Source: Thalassomonas haliotis (GTDB lineage Bacteria > Pseudomonadota > Gammaproteobacteria > Enterobacterales > Alteromonadaceae). From it: a stretch of DNA of 64,000 bases. Position 1 is the stretch's first letter; each line of letters opens with the position of its first letter. The stretch is from NCBI RefSeq assembly GCF_028657945.1, contig NZ_CP059693.1, positions 1,488,001 through 1,552,000 of the forward strand, read 5' to 3'. Shown in pieces: positions 18,796 to 28,245 of this stretch. The notes under the pieces were generated by a model. The model was not told the DNA's origin and made no database searches. It saw only the letters and a program-made list of their open reading frames with translations. Both the position numbers and the translations under genes were made by a program.

Positions 18796-20673
18796 GTGAA
18801 AAAAAATTTTTGGTATTTAATGGCTTTGCTGGTCTTTTTGGTGTTTTTCACCCGTCCTGCTTTTGCCGGCTCCCAATCACCGGAAAGTTTTGCCGAAAAT
18901 AAACAATGGCATAAATTGCTTCATTATCCGTTAGCTGCTGCTAAGCCGGGTTATATCACCAGCGACAGCTTTTATTTAAGTGCCAATGGCCGCCGTGATC
19001 CTTTGGCAGAATTAACCGCCACCATTAAGGCATTTTACCGGGAAAAAAAAACGGCCAATCCCGGGGAGAAACATGCCCGGTGCCGTTTTCCCGCCCGCTT
19101 TAAGTTAATAACCCGGCATGTCGACCTTAGTCCTTTTGGTCAGTTACCCGCGGTCAATTGCCAGGATTATCAAAACTGGCGCCAACAGGTTGATATTCAC
19201 TCGCTCAGCGTGGTTTTTGCTTCGGGTTATATGGGCAACCCCGCTTCCATGTACGGGCACCTGTTTTTAAAGTTAAACCGCAGCAGCACCCGGAAAAGCG
19301 ACTTGCTCAATACCAGCCTCAATTATGGGGCAATAGTGCCGGAGCAGGAAAACCCTGTGGTTTATGTTTTGCGCGGAATTTTCGGCGGTTATGATGCCGG
19401 ATATTCTGATCAGCAATTTTACCGCCATCACCATAACTATGGCGATGTTGAGTTGCGGGATATGTGGGAGTATAAGCTTAACCTGAGCGCGGATGATGTT
19501 GATTTGATAGCCGCGCATATCTGGGAAGTGCTGGGCAATAAGTTTGATTATTACTTTATCGATGAAAACTGCGCTTTTCATATCGCCAAATTGCTTGAGC
19601 TGGTATTAACCGAGCCGCTTATCGCCAATAGCAGTTTATGGGTGATCCCTTCTGCCGTGGCCAAAGGGCTGGAACAGGCCAATTACCAGGACAAGGCCCT
19701 GCTTGAAAACATCACCTTTATTCCATCCCGGGAATCTGTACTGCATGATTATTACCGTCAGCTGACCCCGAAGCAAAAGGCGATTGCCGGTGAGCTGATC
19801 AATGACGGATTTAACTTTGCCAATAAAGGTTACCGCCAACTGGCGGTAAAAGAACAAAAAACTATCCTTGAAACCCTGTTTCAATATCAGAATGTGATCA
19901 AGCAAAAGCAGGCGGATGCCGGAGTTGTCAAAGCCAATACCCGCAAACTGATGCGCGAACGGCTTAAACTGCCGCCGGGACGGGCAATAGCCCAAGGCAA
20001 AAATAGTGGCAAGAAAGCGCCGCACCTGGGCATGAAACCGTCAAAGTATTCGCTTGGCGTGGCAGATATAGACAGCTCAAAACAGTACCTGACAGCGGGT
20101 TTTAGAATGACCTATTTTGATGACTTGTCTTCTTCGGTTGCCCGAAACCCATATGCCAACCTGGAAATGCTTGATTTTGAATTTATAAGCGATGAAAAGA
20201 AAACCCGCCTGCTTAGGCTGGACTTACTCGACCTCGACGCTTTACATACCCCGGGTGTGCCCTGGCGCGGTGAAACCCCCTATGCCTGGTCGGTTCGCGC
20301 CGGATATGAAGCTTTCAATAATGCCTGTCTCGATTGCGGTATCTATTTTGTTGAAGGCGATATCGGAAAATCATATCGCTTTGGCGAAAACAGTCTTGCC
20401 TACGGCATGCTGGGGGGCAAGGTTTTTGCCGGTCACCGGGATGATGTCACGGTGACCGGCAAACTTGGGCTGTTAACCTCCTTAGGCGGCAAGGCAAAAA
20501 TGAAACTTGAGTTGCAGCAAGCGGCGCGGCTTAATTTGAGTCAATCATACCGCCACCGCTTTTATGGGGAAATAAATTACCAGTTTGCTCCCGACTGGGA
20601 AGTGAGGTTTTTGTTGACAAGCAGTGCCGCTACCCTGATAGGGTTAAAAATGAATTATTATTGGGGCTTTTAA
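18796..20673 (+). CDS. DUF4105 exported protein
   Basis: A 625-residue protein with GTG start and signal peptide (KKNFWYLMALLVFLVFFTRPAFA). The central region (about 130-330) matches DUF4105: SLSVVFASGYMGNPASMYGHLFLKL, FGGYDAGYSDQQFYRHHHNY and YFIDENCAFH, with conserved His, Asn and Cys that resemble a papain-like or NlpC-type fold. The C-terminal third reads like beta-strands and may be a barrel or adhesin-like domain ending in YYWGF. Family function is not established; proteolysis or lipobox-type hydrolysis has been proposed. It lies 111 bases after the DUF3015 gene, beyond a terminator. Confidence 0.82.
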   Translation: MKKNFWYLMALLVFLVFFTRPAFAGSQSPESFAENKQWHKLLHYPLAAAKPGYITSDSFYLSANGRRDPLAELTATIKAFYREKKTANPGEKHARCRFPARFKLITRHVDLSPFGQLPAVNCQDYQNWRQQVDIHSLSVVFASGYMGNPASMYGHLFLKLNRSSTRKSDLLNTSLNYGAIVPEQENPVVYVLRGIFGGYDAGYSDQQFYRHHHNYGDVELRDMWEYKLNLSADDVDLIAAHIWEVLGNKFDYYFIDENCAFHIAKLLELVLTEPLIANSSLWVIPSAVAKGLEQANYQDKALLENITFIPSRESVLHDYYRQLTPKQKAIAGELINDGFNFANKGYRQLAVKEQKTILETLFQYQNVIKQKQADAGVVKANTRKLMRERLKLPPGRAIAQGKNSGKKAPHLGMKPSKYSLGVADIDSSKQYLTAGFRMTYFDDLSSSVARNPYANLEMLDFEFISDEKKTRLLRLDLLDLDALHTPGVPWRGETPYAWSVRAGYEAFNNACLDCGIYFVEGDIGKSYRFGENSLAYGMLGGKVFAGHRDDVTVTGKLGLLTSLGGKAKMKLELQQAARLNLSQSYRHRFYGEINYQFAPDWEVRFLLTSSAATLIGLKMNYYWGF

Positions 20674-20716
20674 GGAGTGCGGGCTTAATAACTGCCGACA
20701 GTGCGGCGAAGAAAAG

Positions 20717-20747
20717 GCGGGCAATGACATCACTTGCCATTGCCCGC
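20717..20747. terminator. Hairpin between convergent genes
   Basis: GCGGGCAATG and its perfect complement enclose an 11-base loop between the stops of the DUF4105 gene (20673) and the AsmA-like gene (20794). A bidirectional terminator is likely, although T-runs are weak. Confidence 0.55.
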
Positions 20748-20793
20748 GAGTTTAGCCGAATTCAGCTGGTATCAGCGCTGTTTAGCTAACGGT

Positions 20794-21540
20794 TTATTTA
20801 AACAAATCGGTGATCTTGTCTTTTATCTTATCTGTGATCTTATCTTTAATCTTTTGTTTTTGCTCTTCTTTTGCTGCCTTGCTGATTTTCTTCAATACCT
20901 GCCTGATAATTTCCCCCCCCAGCTGGCTTGCCGGTAAGCCCTGCTCGCCGCCGACCTTGGTCAGGTTAATTTCAGGTAAGGTAACCTGATGGGCTTTATT
21001 GCCAAGCTGGCTCAGATCTACCGTCAGGGCAACTCCGGCAACAATAATTTTCTCTACCCTGACTTTTGGCTCCGGCTGCTTTTCTTGTGCCGGCTCTTCA
21101 CTGGCAGGCTTTGACGGTTTATCCGATTTCGGCAGGTTACGCTCCAGCGCATCTAGGATTTCGTTATAGTTGGAGCTACCGGCTTTGGATATTTCGACAA
21201 AGGCCCGGGGAGCAATTATACGGATTTCATCAATAACAATCGGCTCTTCGGTCAGGCTTTTAATATTGATATCTAAGGTAACATCTTCCATGGAGAAGGC
21301 GTTTTTCTGCTGGTAGTTCGCAGGGTTGGCTAAGGTCAGCCCTTTGATGCTGCCGGCCCCCTGAGTCAGCTTGATATCCACCTGGCCAACCGTGACTTGT
21401 TGTTCGGTATAAGCCGAGCCTTGCTGCTCTATTTGTTCTTTGACAAAGAGGTTGAGGGAGCCGCTGGCAAAATACCAGAGGGCGCCGCCACAAATTAATA
21501 AAATGATAATTGCTATGCTTGCTAGTTTATTCACTGTCAC
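20794..21540 (-). CDS. AsmA-like membrane-anchored periplasmic protein
   Basis: A 248-residue protein with one N-terminal helix (about 5-26) and a periplasmic body. VTVGQVDIKLTQGAGSIKGLTLANP and VTLDINIKSLTEEPIVIDEI are the repeated beta pattern of AsmA/DUF748-like proteins, here only one module long. A Pro/Lys/Glu-rich linker (about 132-152) leads to a second beta region and an amphipathic Lys-rich tail (KDKITDKIKDKITDLFK). AsmA-like proteins are linked to lipid transport or outer-membrane homeostasis; applying that here is inference. An eight-C run lies at 20913-20920 inside the gene. Confidence 0.7.
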   Translation of the reverse strand: MTVNKLASIAIIILLICGGALWYFASGSLNLFVKEQIEQQGSAYTEQQVTVGQVDIKLTQGAGSIKGLTLANPANYQQKNAFSMEDVTLDINIKSLTEEPIVIDEIRIIAPRAFVEISKAGSSNYNEILDALERNLPKSDKPSKPASEEPAQEKQPEPKVRVEKIIVAGVALTVDLSQLGNKAHQVTLPEINLTKVGGEQGLPASQLGGEIIRQVLKKISKAAKEEQKQKIKDKITDKIKDKITDLFK

Positions 21541-21807
21541 CGCCTGTTTAAATGTATCGATGAAATGATTATATCTTAATTATCACCGGGTTATATTTAT
21601 TTTACTTTATTGAAGGAAATTTCTGTGTTTTTCAGCCCTGCGTTTGCTCGTTCTCCTGTTAGCCGTTTTGCTAGCTGTCGAGCAAATTGTCGAGCAAATT
21701 GCCGGGTAAATTGCGGTTAATGGCGGTGATTTTGAGTTAACTTGCCTCGAAGCGGGTATTTATCTAAGGTATAGTAGTTTAGTTAACAACCTGACTATAA
21801 AGAGATT

Positions 21808-22866
21808 ATGTCCAATTCCATTACCAGGCGTCTGCCGTTATTGCTACTTCTATCCCTGTTAATTGCCCTGGTGGCCTACTTAAGCTGGCCTTCGGTAAAG
21901 GCAACTAAACAGCAAAAATCCCGGGTGATTGCGGTCAAAACCGCCACTATAGCCGAGTCGGAATTTAAAGATGTGGTGCAGGCGATCGGGACAGCCCGGG
22001 CTAACGAGCAGGTATTGATCACCTCTAAATATTCCGATTTGGTAGACGAAATCTCTTTTGATGACGGCCAGCAGGTAAAAAAAGGCGAGGTTCTGGTCAG
22101 GTTAAACCGCCAGGAAGAGGTGGCAAAAGTGCGGGAGCTTGAAGCCAACCTGGCAGAGTCCGTGGCCCAGCTGAACCGTTTTCAGGACTTGTTGAAGAAA
22201 AAAGCCACCTCAAAATCAGAATTGGATCAACAGGATGCTCAAACCAAGGCGATATCGGCGCAATTGATGAGTGCCCGTACCAAGCTTAATGATCTCACCA
22301 TTAAAGCGCCTTTTGACGGTATTCTCGGTTTTAGGGAGATCAGTGTCGGTGCCTATATAGATTCCGGCGATGTGATCACTAGCCTGGATGATTTAAGTGT
22401 GATCAAGGTCGACTTTACCGTGCCGGAGCGCTTTTTACCGACCATAGCCGTGGGCCAGAAAATCACCGCCACTAACGTTGCCTACCAGGAACAGGTGTTT
22501 ACCGGGGAGATCGCTACCATAGACAGCCGTATCGACCCGCAAACCCGTACTTTAAAGATACGCGGCAAAATCCCCAATCCCGGATTGAAATTACGGCCGG
22601 GCATGCTGCTCAATATCACCATAGAGCGGCATACCGATATGGTATTGCAGGTGCCGGAAAGTGCGGTGATCCCGATTGAAGATAAGCATTTTGTTTTTGT
22701 GGTCAGCGACAACAAAGCGTTAAGAAAAACTATCCGCATCGGCCGCCGCCAGCCGGGTAAGGTCGAGGTGCTGTCAGGGCTTGAAGCAAACGATGCCGTG
22801 GTAGTCGAAGGGGCGCTGAAACTCAGGGAAGGCATGCAGGTAGCCGTGTTGGAGGATAAGCAGTGA
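21808..22866 (+). CDS. RND efflux periplasmic adaptor (membrane fusion protein)
   Basis: A 352-residue HlyD/AcrA-type adaptor. It has an N-terminal membrane anchor (about 7-26), a lipoyl-like half with ISFDDGQQVKKGEVLVRL, an alpha-helical hairpin (about 105-150), the second lipoyl half (LTIKAPFDGILGFREISVGAYIDSGD) and beta-barrel and membrane-proximal domains. It links the RND pump to an outer-membrane channel, which is not encoded here. It overlaps the pump gene by four bases (GTGA), so the pair is coupled. No regulator is adjacent. Confidence 0.93.
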   Translation: MSNSITRRLPLLLLLSLLIALVAYLSWPSVKATKQQKSRVIAVKTATIAESEFKDVVQAIGTARANEQVLITSKYSDLVDEISFDDGQQVKKGEVLVRLNRQEEVAKVRELEANLAESVAQLNRFQDLLKKKATSKSELDQQDAQTKAISAQLMSARTKLNDLTIKAPFDGILGFREISVGAYIDSGDVITSLDDLSVIKVDFTVPERFLPTIAVGQKITATNVAYQEQVFTGEIATIDSRIDPQTRTLKIRGKIPNPGLKLRPGMLLNITIERHTDMVLQVPESAVIPIEDKHFVFVVSDNKALRKTIRIGRRQPGKVEVLSGLEANDAVVVEGALKLREGMQVAVLEDKQ

Positions 22867-25800
22867 TCTTATCTGATATTTCGGTCAAACGTCCGGTTTT
22901 TGCCACGGTAATTAATTTACTTTTTGTAACCTTCGGCGTGGTGGCCTTTATGCTGTTGCCGCTTAGGGAATACCCGGATATCGACCCGCCTGTGGTCAGT
23001 ATCAATACTAACTATACCGGCGCCTCGGCGGCCATCGTTGAAACCAAGATCACTCAGGTACTCGAAGACAGGATCAGCGGCGTGGAGGGGATTAAAAATA
23101 TCACTTCCAGCAGCCGGGTAGGGCGCTCAAGTATTTCCATCGAATTTGAACTGGATCGGGATATAGATTCTGCCACCAATGATGTCAGGGACCGTATCTC
23201 CCGGGCGTTGAACAATCTGCCGGAGCAGGCGGATCCCCCGGAAGTGTTTAAAGCCAATGACGATGAGAATGTTATTGCCTGGTTTGTGCTGCAAAGCGAT
23301 ACCATGTCGACCTTGCAGCTCACCGATTACGCCGAGCGTTATATTGTTGACCGCTTTGCCGTGGTTGACGGCGTTGCCCGGGTCAGGGTTGGTGGCGGCC
23401 GTACCTATGCCATGAAAATCTTTTTAAACCGCATTGAAATGGCGGCGCGTAAGATCACGGTAGACGATATTGAATCGACTTTAAGGGCGGAAAATATTGA
23501 ACTGCCGGCGGGGGAAATTGAGTCGATTGAGCGTGATTTTTCTATCCGGGTTGAACGCAGTTACCTGACGGAGCAGGACTTTTCCGCCATGGTGATCACC
23601 CGTGGCGAAGGCAATGCCCTGGTGCGCCTGGGGGATGTTGCCCGGGTGGAAATTGCCGCCGAAGACGATGAAAATATGTTCCGCGGCAACGGCAAAAACA
23701 TGGTCGGCCTTGGTATTATCAAGCAGTCAACCGCCAATACCCTGGATGTGGTCAAAGCGGGACGCCAGGAAATGGTGGCGGTGCGCGATACCTTGCCTCA
23801 GGGCACGACCATCACCAACAGTTATGATAGCTCTGTTTTTATCCAGGGTTCGATTGATGAAGTGTACAACACCCTGTTTATTGCCATGATGCTGGTGATC
23901 TTGGTGATTTTCCTGTTCCTCGGCAATATCCGTGTCACCCTGATCCCGGCTGTCACTGTGCCTGTGGCCTTGGTCGCTTCCATGATGGTGTTATCCTGGT
24001 TAGGCTTTTCCATTAACCTGCTCACCTTGCTGGCCTTAGTGCTGGCCATTGGCCTGGTGGTGGACGATGCCATTGTGGTGCTGGAGAATATTTACCGCCG
24101 TATTGAAAACGGCCAGACGCCCTTAATGGCGGCTTATGAGGGGGGCCGCGAAGTTGCCTTTGCCGTTATCGCCACTACCTTAGTGCTGGTGGCGGTGTTT
24201 GTACCTTTAGTGTTTTTATCCGGCAATATCGGCCGCCTCTTTACCGAATTTGCCCTGGCCATAGCCGCGGCCGTAGTGTTCTCCAGTATCACCGCTTTAT
24301 CGCTCACTCCCATGATGTGCTCGAAAATGCTTAAACACAGGGAGCGCAGTTCTTCTTTTGGCCAGGTACTGGATAAAGGTTTTGCGAAAATAGAAGCGGC
24401 TTATGGCCGGGCGTTAAGCCAAAGTATCCATCAGCCGCTGGTATTGCTCAGTGTGGTGGCTCTTTCCCTTTTTGCCACTTATTTGCTGTTCGGGCAATTG
24501 CCCCAGGAATATACCCCGAAAGAAGACCGGGGGGATTTGTTTATTCGTATGCAGGGGGCTGAGGGCGCCAGCTATGAAAGCAATGTGAAAAACATGCAGC
24601 AGATCGAAGATAAGCTTTTGGCCTACAAGCAAAGAGATGAGCTGGACCGGGTAATTGTCCGGGTGCCGGGCTTTGGCGGCACCGGCGGCGTGGCCATTGT
24701 CGGCTTGCCGAAATGGGATCAGCGCAGCTTCTCTACCTTTGAATTTGCCGACCGCTTTAACAAAGAGCTTAAAGATATCACCGATGTCCGCGCCTTTACC
24801 ATTATTCGCCGCGGCATAGGCGGTGGCGGCTCCAGCCGCCCGGTGGAATTTGTGTTGCAGGGCAATACCTATGAAGAGCTGGCGAAATGGCGGGATATAG
24901 TGATCGCCAAGGCCCAGGAAAACCCCAACCTGAGTGCCATAGACAGTGATTATAAGGAAACCTACCCCCAGCTGCTGGTGGAAATAGCCCATGAGCGTGC
25001 TTACGACCTCGGGGTGCCGGTAGGGGATATCGCCAAAACCATGGAAACCATGCTCGGCCAGCGCCGGGTGACCACTTTTGTCGACCGCGGGGAAGAATAC
25101 GATGTTATTGTCGAGGGAGAGGAAAGCGACTTTAGCAGCCCGGGAGACATTGATAATATTTATGTGCGCTCGCGTACCACGGGCGAGCTGGTGCCCTTGT
25201 CTAACCTGATCACTATTGTCGAAAATGCCACTTCGTCGCGGCTAAACCGTTATAACCGGCTGCGCAGCGTAACCATCACCGCCAATTTAAGCCAGGGATA
25301 TGCTCTGGGGGATGCCCTGGACTTTCTCAACCAGATAGTTGATGAGCAACTGCCGGATGAAGCCCAGGTGGACTACAAGGGCCAGTCGCTGCTATTAAAA
25401 GACTCGGGCCAGTCTATCCTGTTTATTTTTATCCTGGCGCTGCTGATCACTTACCTGGTGCTTTCGGCCCAGTTTGAAAGTTTTATCCATCCCTTTGTGA
25501 TCATGCTGACCGTGCCGCTGGCACTGGTGGGAGCGCTTGCGGGCTTGCAACTGATGGGCATGAGTTTAAATATCTACAGTCAGATAGGTATCGTCATGCT
25601 GATTGGTCTGGCGGCGAAAAACGGTATCTTGATTGTTGAATTTGCCAACCAGTTAAGGGATCGCGGTGAAGTGTTTGAGCAGGCGTTGATCAAAGGGGCG
25701 CAGCAGCGTTTGCGGCCGATTATTATGACCACTTTTACCACAGTGACCAGTGCCATTCCCCTGGTGCTGGCCTCGGGTCCCGGCGCTGAAAGCCGTATGG

Positions 25801-25997
25801 TGATTGGCGTGGTGATTTTTGCCGGTGTTTCCCTGGCCAGTATCTTTACCCTGTTTGTGGTGCCCGGCGCCTATTACTGGCTGTGTCGCCATACCGGCTC
25901 GCCCCGGGCGATAGCCCAGCAAATTGAAAAGCTGGAGCTTGAACAGGCAAATGTATCCGAAGTGAAAAGCGCTGAGGCAAAAGAAAGCGCCTCTTAG
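22863..25997 (+). CDS. RND multidrug efflux permease
   Basis: A 1044-residue HAE1-type RND pump with 12 predicted helices and two large periplasmic loops. FVTRPVFA-like FSVKRPVFATV at the start, GLVVDDAIVVLENIYRR with paired Asp 401/402 of helix 4 (proton relay), and GIVMLIGLAAKNGILIVEFANQLRDRG in the second half are diagnostic. It exports drugs, dyes, detergents or metabolites by proton antiport; specificity is unknown. It starts with GTG at 22863, coupled to the adaptor. The Asp pair is intact, so it should be functional. Confidence 0.95.
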   Translation: MILSDISVKRPVFATVINLLFVTFGVVAFMLLPLREYPDIDPPVVSINTNYTGASAAIVETKITQVLEDRISGVEGIKNITSSSRVGRSSISIEFELDRDIDSATNDVRDRISRALNNLPEQADPPEVFKANDDENVIAWFVLQSDTMSTLQLTDYAERYIVDRFAVVDGVARVRVGGGRTYAMKIFLNRIEMAARKITVDDIESTLRAENIELPAGEIESIERDFSIRVERSYLTEQDFSAMVITRGEGNALVRLGDVARVEIAAEDDENMFRGNGKNMVGLGIIKQSTANTLDVVKAGRQEMVAVRDTLPQGTTITNSYDSSVFIQGSIDEVYNTLFIAMMLVILVIFLFLGNIRVTLIPAVTVPVALVASMMVLSWLGFSINLLTLLALVLAIGLVVDDAIVVLENIYRRIENGQTPLMAAYEGGREVAFAVIATTLVLVAVFVPLVFLSGNIGRLFTEFALAIAAAVVFSSITALSLTPMMCSKMLKHRERSSSFGQVLDKGFAKIEAAYGRALSQSIHQPLVLLSVVALSLFATYLLFGQLPQEYTPKEDRGDLFIRMQGAEGASYESNVKNMQQIEDKLLAYKQRDELDRVIVRVPGFGGTGGVAIVGLPKWDQRSFSTFEFADRFNKELKDITDVRAFTIIRRGIGGGGSSRPVEFVLQGNTYEELAKWRDIVIAKAQENPNLSAIDSDYKETYPQLLVEIAHERAYDLGVPVGDIAKTMETMLGQRRVTTFVDRGEEYDVIVEGEESDFSSPGDIDNIYVRSRTTGELVPLSNLITIVENATSSRLNRYNRLRSVTITANLSQGYALGDALDFLNQIVDEQLPDEAQVDYKGQSLLLKDSGQSILFIFILALLITYLVLSAQFESFIHPFVIMLTVPLALVGALAGLQLMGMSLNIYSQIGIVMLIGLAAKNGILIVEFANQLRDRGEVFEQALIKGAQQRLRPIIMTTFTTVTSAIPLVLASGPGAESRMVIGVVIFAGVSLASIFTLFVVPGAYYWLCRHTGSPRAIAQQIEKLELEQANVSEVKSAEAKESAS

Positions 25998-26601
25998 GTT
26001 TGGTTGGCCATAAGGGAGCTTAAGCGCTCTTTTCTGTGCCTGAGCTAATCCGCTGGACAAAAAAGAAAAAGCTACTTAATGCCGATGCCGCGCACTTTCA
26101 CTGCGGCATTACAAACGGTTTCCTGTACGGTAAGTTGGCGATAGAGGGGATATTTTACTTTTGCCTGGAAAGCTCTGGCGTATGGTGATATTCAGCCATG
26201 ACGTACTCAGGTTAGTTCGTTGTCGTTAGCGGCCTCTGAGTGTTCTGGCATGCAGGGCTTGCAACTAAAATTACAGCTGGTTTATAACCATTGATGTTTA
26301 AGCGATATGGAAATAAGCGCACGCCTTTGGGGGCACTGTTCATTAAGCTTGAACGGCTGGTTAAAGCGGCGGTGGAGGCGGCTTTTTACAACTTTTGCGG
26401 GGGAAGAAGATTTACGGAGTTGAGTCATTGCTGATGTTAGATAGCACTTAACATTAGCAGCTGCCTGTTTATTGTGGGGAAACCCTGTGACTTAACGCCC
26501 TGGAAAATAGAAATATTGCTGCGTTTTGGCTGGTACGCTCAGCAACAATATTTCTTTATTAGTTAAATGAACAGGCTCAGGTTCAACGGGGGGAAACTGA
26601 A
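25998..26601. other. Intergenic region between convergent genes, hairpins only
   Basis: A 604-bp region with no convincing ORF. Inverted repeats lie at 26077-26111 (TAATGCCG arms, or ATGCCGC/GCGGCAT nested) and at 26510-26554. The length is unusual between convergent genes and may be a decayed gene. Confidence 0.45.
26510..26554 (-). terminator. Candidate terminator for the serine hydrolase gene
   Basis: GAAATATTG and CAATATTTC arms enclose a partly paired 27-base interior, about 48 bases beyond the stop of the minus-strand gene. It is followed on that strand by TATTTTCC. The structure is imperfect. Confidence 0.4.
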
Positions 26602-28098
26602 TTAATTAGCTGACGGTTGCAGCAATACTGCCAGTTTTGACAGTTGGCCAATTACATACTCGTTTCCAGGTTTTAACTGTAAAACTTTTTTGTAGCTGGC
26701 AACAGCTTGTTTGTATTCCCCTAAAGTCCAATAAGCTTCTGCCAAGCTGTCATAGGTATTTGTACTGTGAGGAAATAACTGAGTATTTAATTTAAAGACC
26801 TCTGAGGCTTCTTTAGCTCTATCCTGGTTAATCAGTGAGTAGCCCCAGGTATTTAATTCGCTCTCAGAAAATTGTATGTTTTTATTTTCTTTTAAATGTT
26901 GGCCAATATTTACAGCGTTTTCATAGCCGTTTAACTCAAGCGCTTTCCATAAAAGCTTAATGTCTTTTGGAAGCCCAAAACCGTTTTCCTTCTTCATTTC
27001 AGGAATAAATACGCCGGCGATTTCGTCAATAAATTTAGATGGTACAGCTCCCATTAAATTTGTGAGCACAATAATAGACATATCATCATCGGGGTAAATG
27101 AAAATACCGGCACGGTTACCACCAACCGCGACAACTGCCGGGTGCTCATCTCTTGAAACAACAGGCCAACCTATAGCATAACCGTTAATTAGGGGATTAA
27201 AACCCTGTGTCAGGCCGTTTGTTAGCCGGGTGGGCTGCCACATTATTTTTTTACTGCCTTGTGTTAACAACTTATTTTGTTGTAGTGCAAGCAGCCAGTT
27301 AGCCAACTCTAATGCAGTAGAACTCATGCCTGCTGCGGTTTGCAGCATAGGTGAGTAGAACTCAGACTTTATATTTGACAAGCCGTTGCCGTAATACAGG
27401 GTATATCGCCGTGCCGAGTGTTTTACCACCTGGTTTAAATTGTGAAAACCGGCTTCTATCGTTCTCTCCATAGAGAGTGTTTTTAGTTGATTTTCCCGTA
27501 TAAAATCTTTAAATGACTGGCCGCTGAGTTTATCGATAAGTTTGCCAATGATAATGTAATTTGTCTGGTTGTATGCAAATTGACTGTCTGCTGCAAATTT
27601 CAACGGCAAGGTTTGTACAAGAGCCCAAGCGGCATCAGGGCTTTCTTCAGATATTAATCCACCGGTGTCATTGCTTAGGATCTCTGGTAATCCGGATGTA
27701 TGACTCATTAGTTGTCGAATAGTTATCTTGTGCCAAGGCTCCGGCAATTCTGGAAGGTAAGAGGAGATAGGCTTATTTAACTCCAGTTTGCCTTCTTCGA
27801 CAAGTTGCATAACAGCAACGCCAACAAAAGCTTTAGTGATGGAATTAATTGAGAAAACGGTATTGTTATCAACGGGGATATTATCTTCCAGGTTTGCATG
27901 ACCATAACTGGCCGTTTTAACGATTCTATTTTTTTGGATAATGGCTATTTGCAAACCTGGTATGTTTCTTTTTTCCATTTCACGAATGACCAGGTCGTCA
28001 ACTTCATCTGATTTTGCGGGCAATACAAGGAGAGTAAGCACTATCAATAACGCGAAATTTTTCAACTTACTATTTAATATTCTTATTGAGTTCAACAT
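26602..28098 (-). CDS. Exported class C beta-lactamase-like serine hydrolase with C-terminal TPR
   Basis: A 498-residue protein with a signal peptide (about 1-30). The serine hydrolase domain (about 32-370) has the nucleophile motif SITK (86-89), HTSGLPE, and YNQTNY (176-181), which is the usual YSNTNY region but with Gln in place of the catalytic-triad Asn of YxN. The third motif is GGNRAG rather than KTG. The C-terminus (about 430-490) has tetratricopeptide-like helices (YDSLAEAYWTLGEYKQAVASYKKVL). Such proteins are often esterases or D-amino-acid peptidases. It is 147 bases downstream of the amidase gene on the same strand, so a cell-wall role is possible. Confidence 0.85.
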   Translation of the reverse strand: MLNSIRILNSKLKNFALLIVLTLLVLPAKSDEVDDLVIREMEKRNIPGLQIAIIQKNRIVKTASYGHANLEDNIPVDNNTVFSINSITKAFVGVAVMQLVEEGKLELNKPISSYLPELPEPWHKITIRQLMSHTSGLPEILSNDTGGLISEESPDAAWALVQTLPLKFAADSQFAYNQTNYIIIGKLIDKLSGQSFKDFIRENQLKTLSMERTIEAGFHNLNQVVKHSARRYTLYYGNGLSNIKSEFYSPMLQTAAGMSSTALELANWLLALQQNKLLTQGSKKIMWQPTRLTNGLTQGFNPLINGYAIGWPVVSRDEHPAVVAVGGNRAGIFIYPDDDMSIIVLTNLMGAVPSKFIDEIAGVFIPEMKKENGFGLPKDIKLLWKALELNGYENAVNIGQHLKENKNIQFSESELNTWGYSLINQDRAKEASEVFKLNTQLFPHSTNTYDSLAEAYWTLGEYKQAVASYKKVLQLKPGNEYVIGQLSKLAVLLQPSAN

Positions 28099-28245
28099 TC
28101 AGTTATTTCCAACATCATTATAAAAATTGCGGATGTTTCCTTCTGTGGACAGGGAGAAAAACAACCAGGTGCATTTTGTCCGTTTGGATGCCTTGTTGGC
28201 AGTCGCGGTACTTTTTCGTTTACTTGTTTCGTTATTCCGGCTTTA

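Noticed and set aside
20913-20920. Eight-C run in the AsmA-like gene as a phase switch
   Set aside because: Eight bases is at the low end for slippage and the frame is intact. It was recorded only as an oddity.
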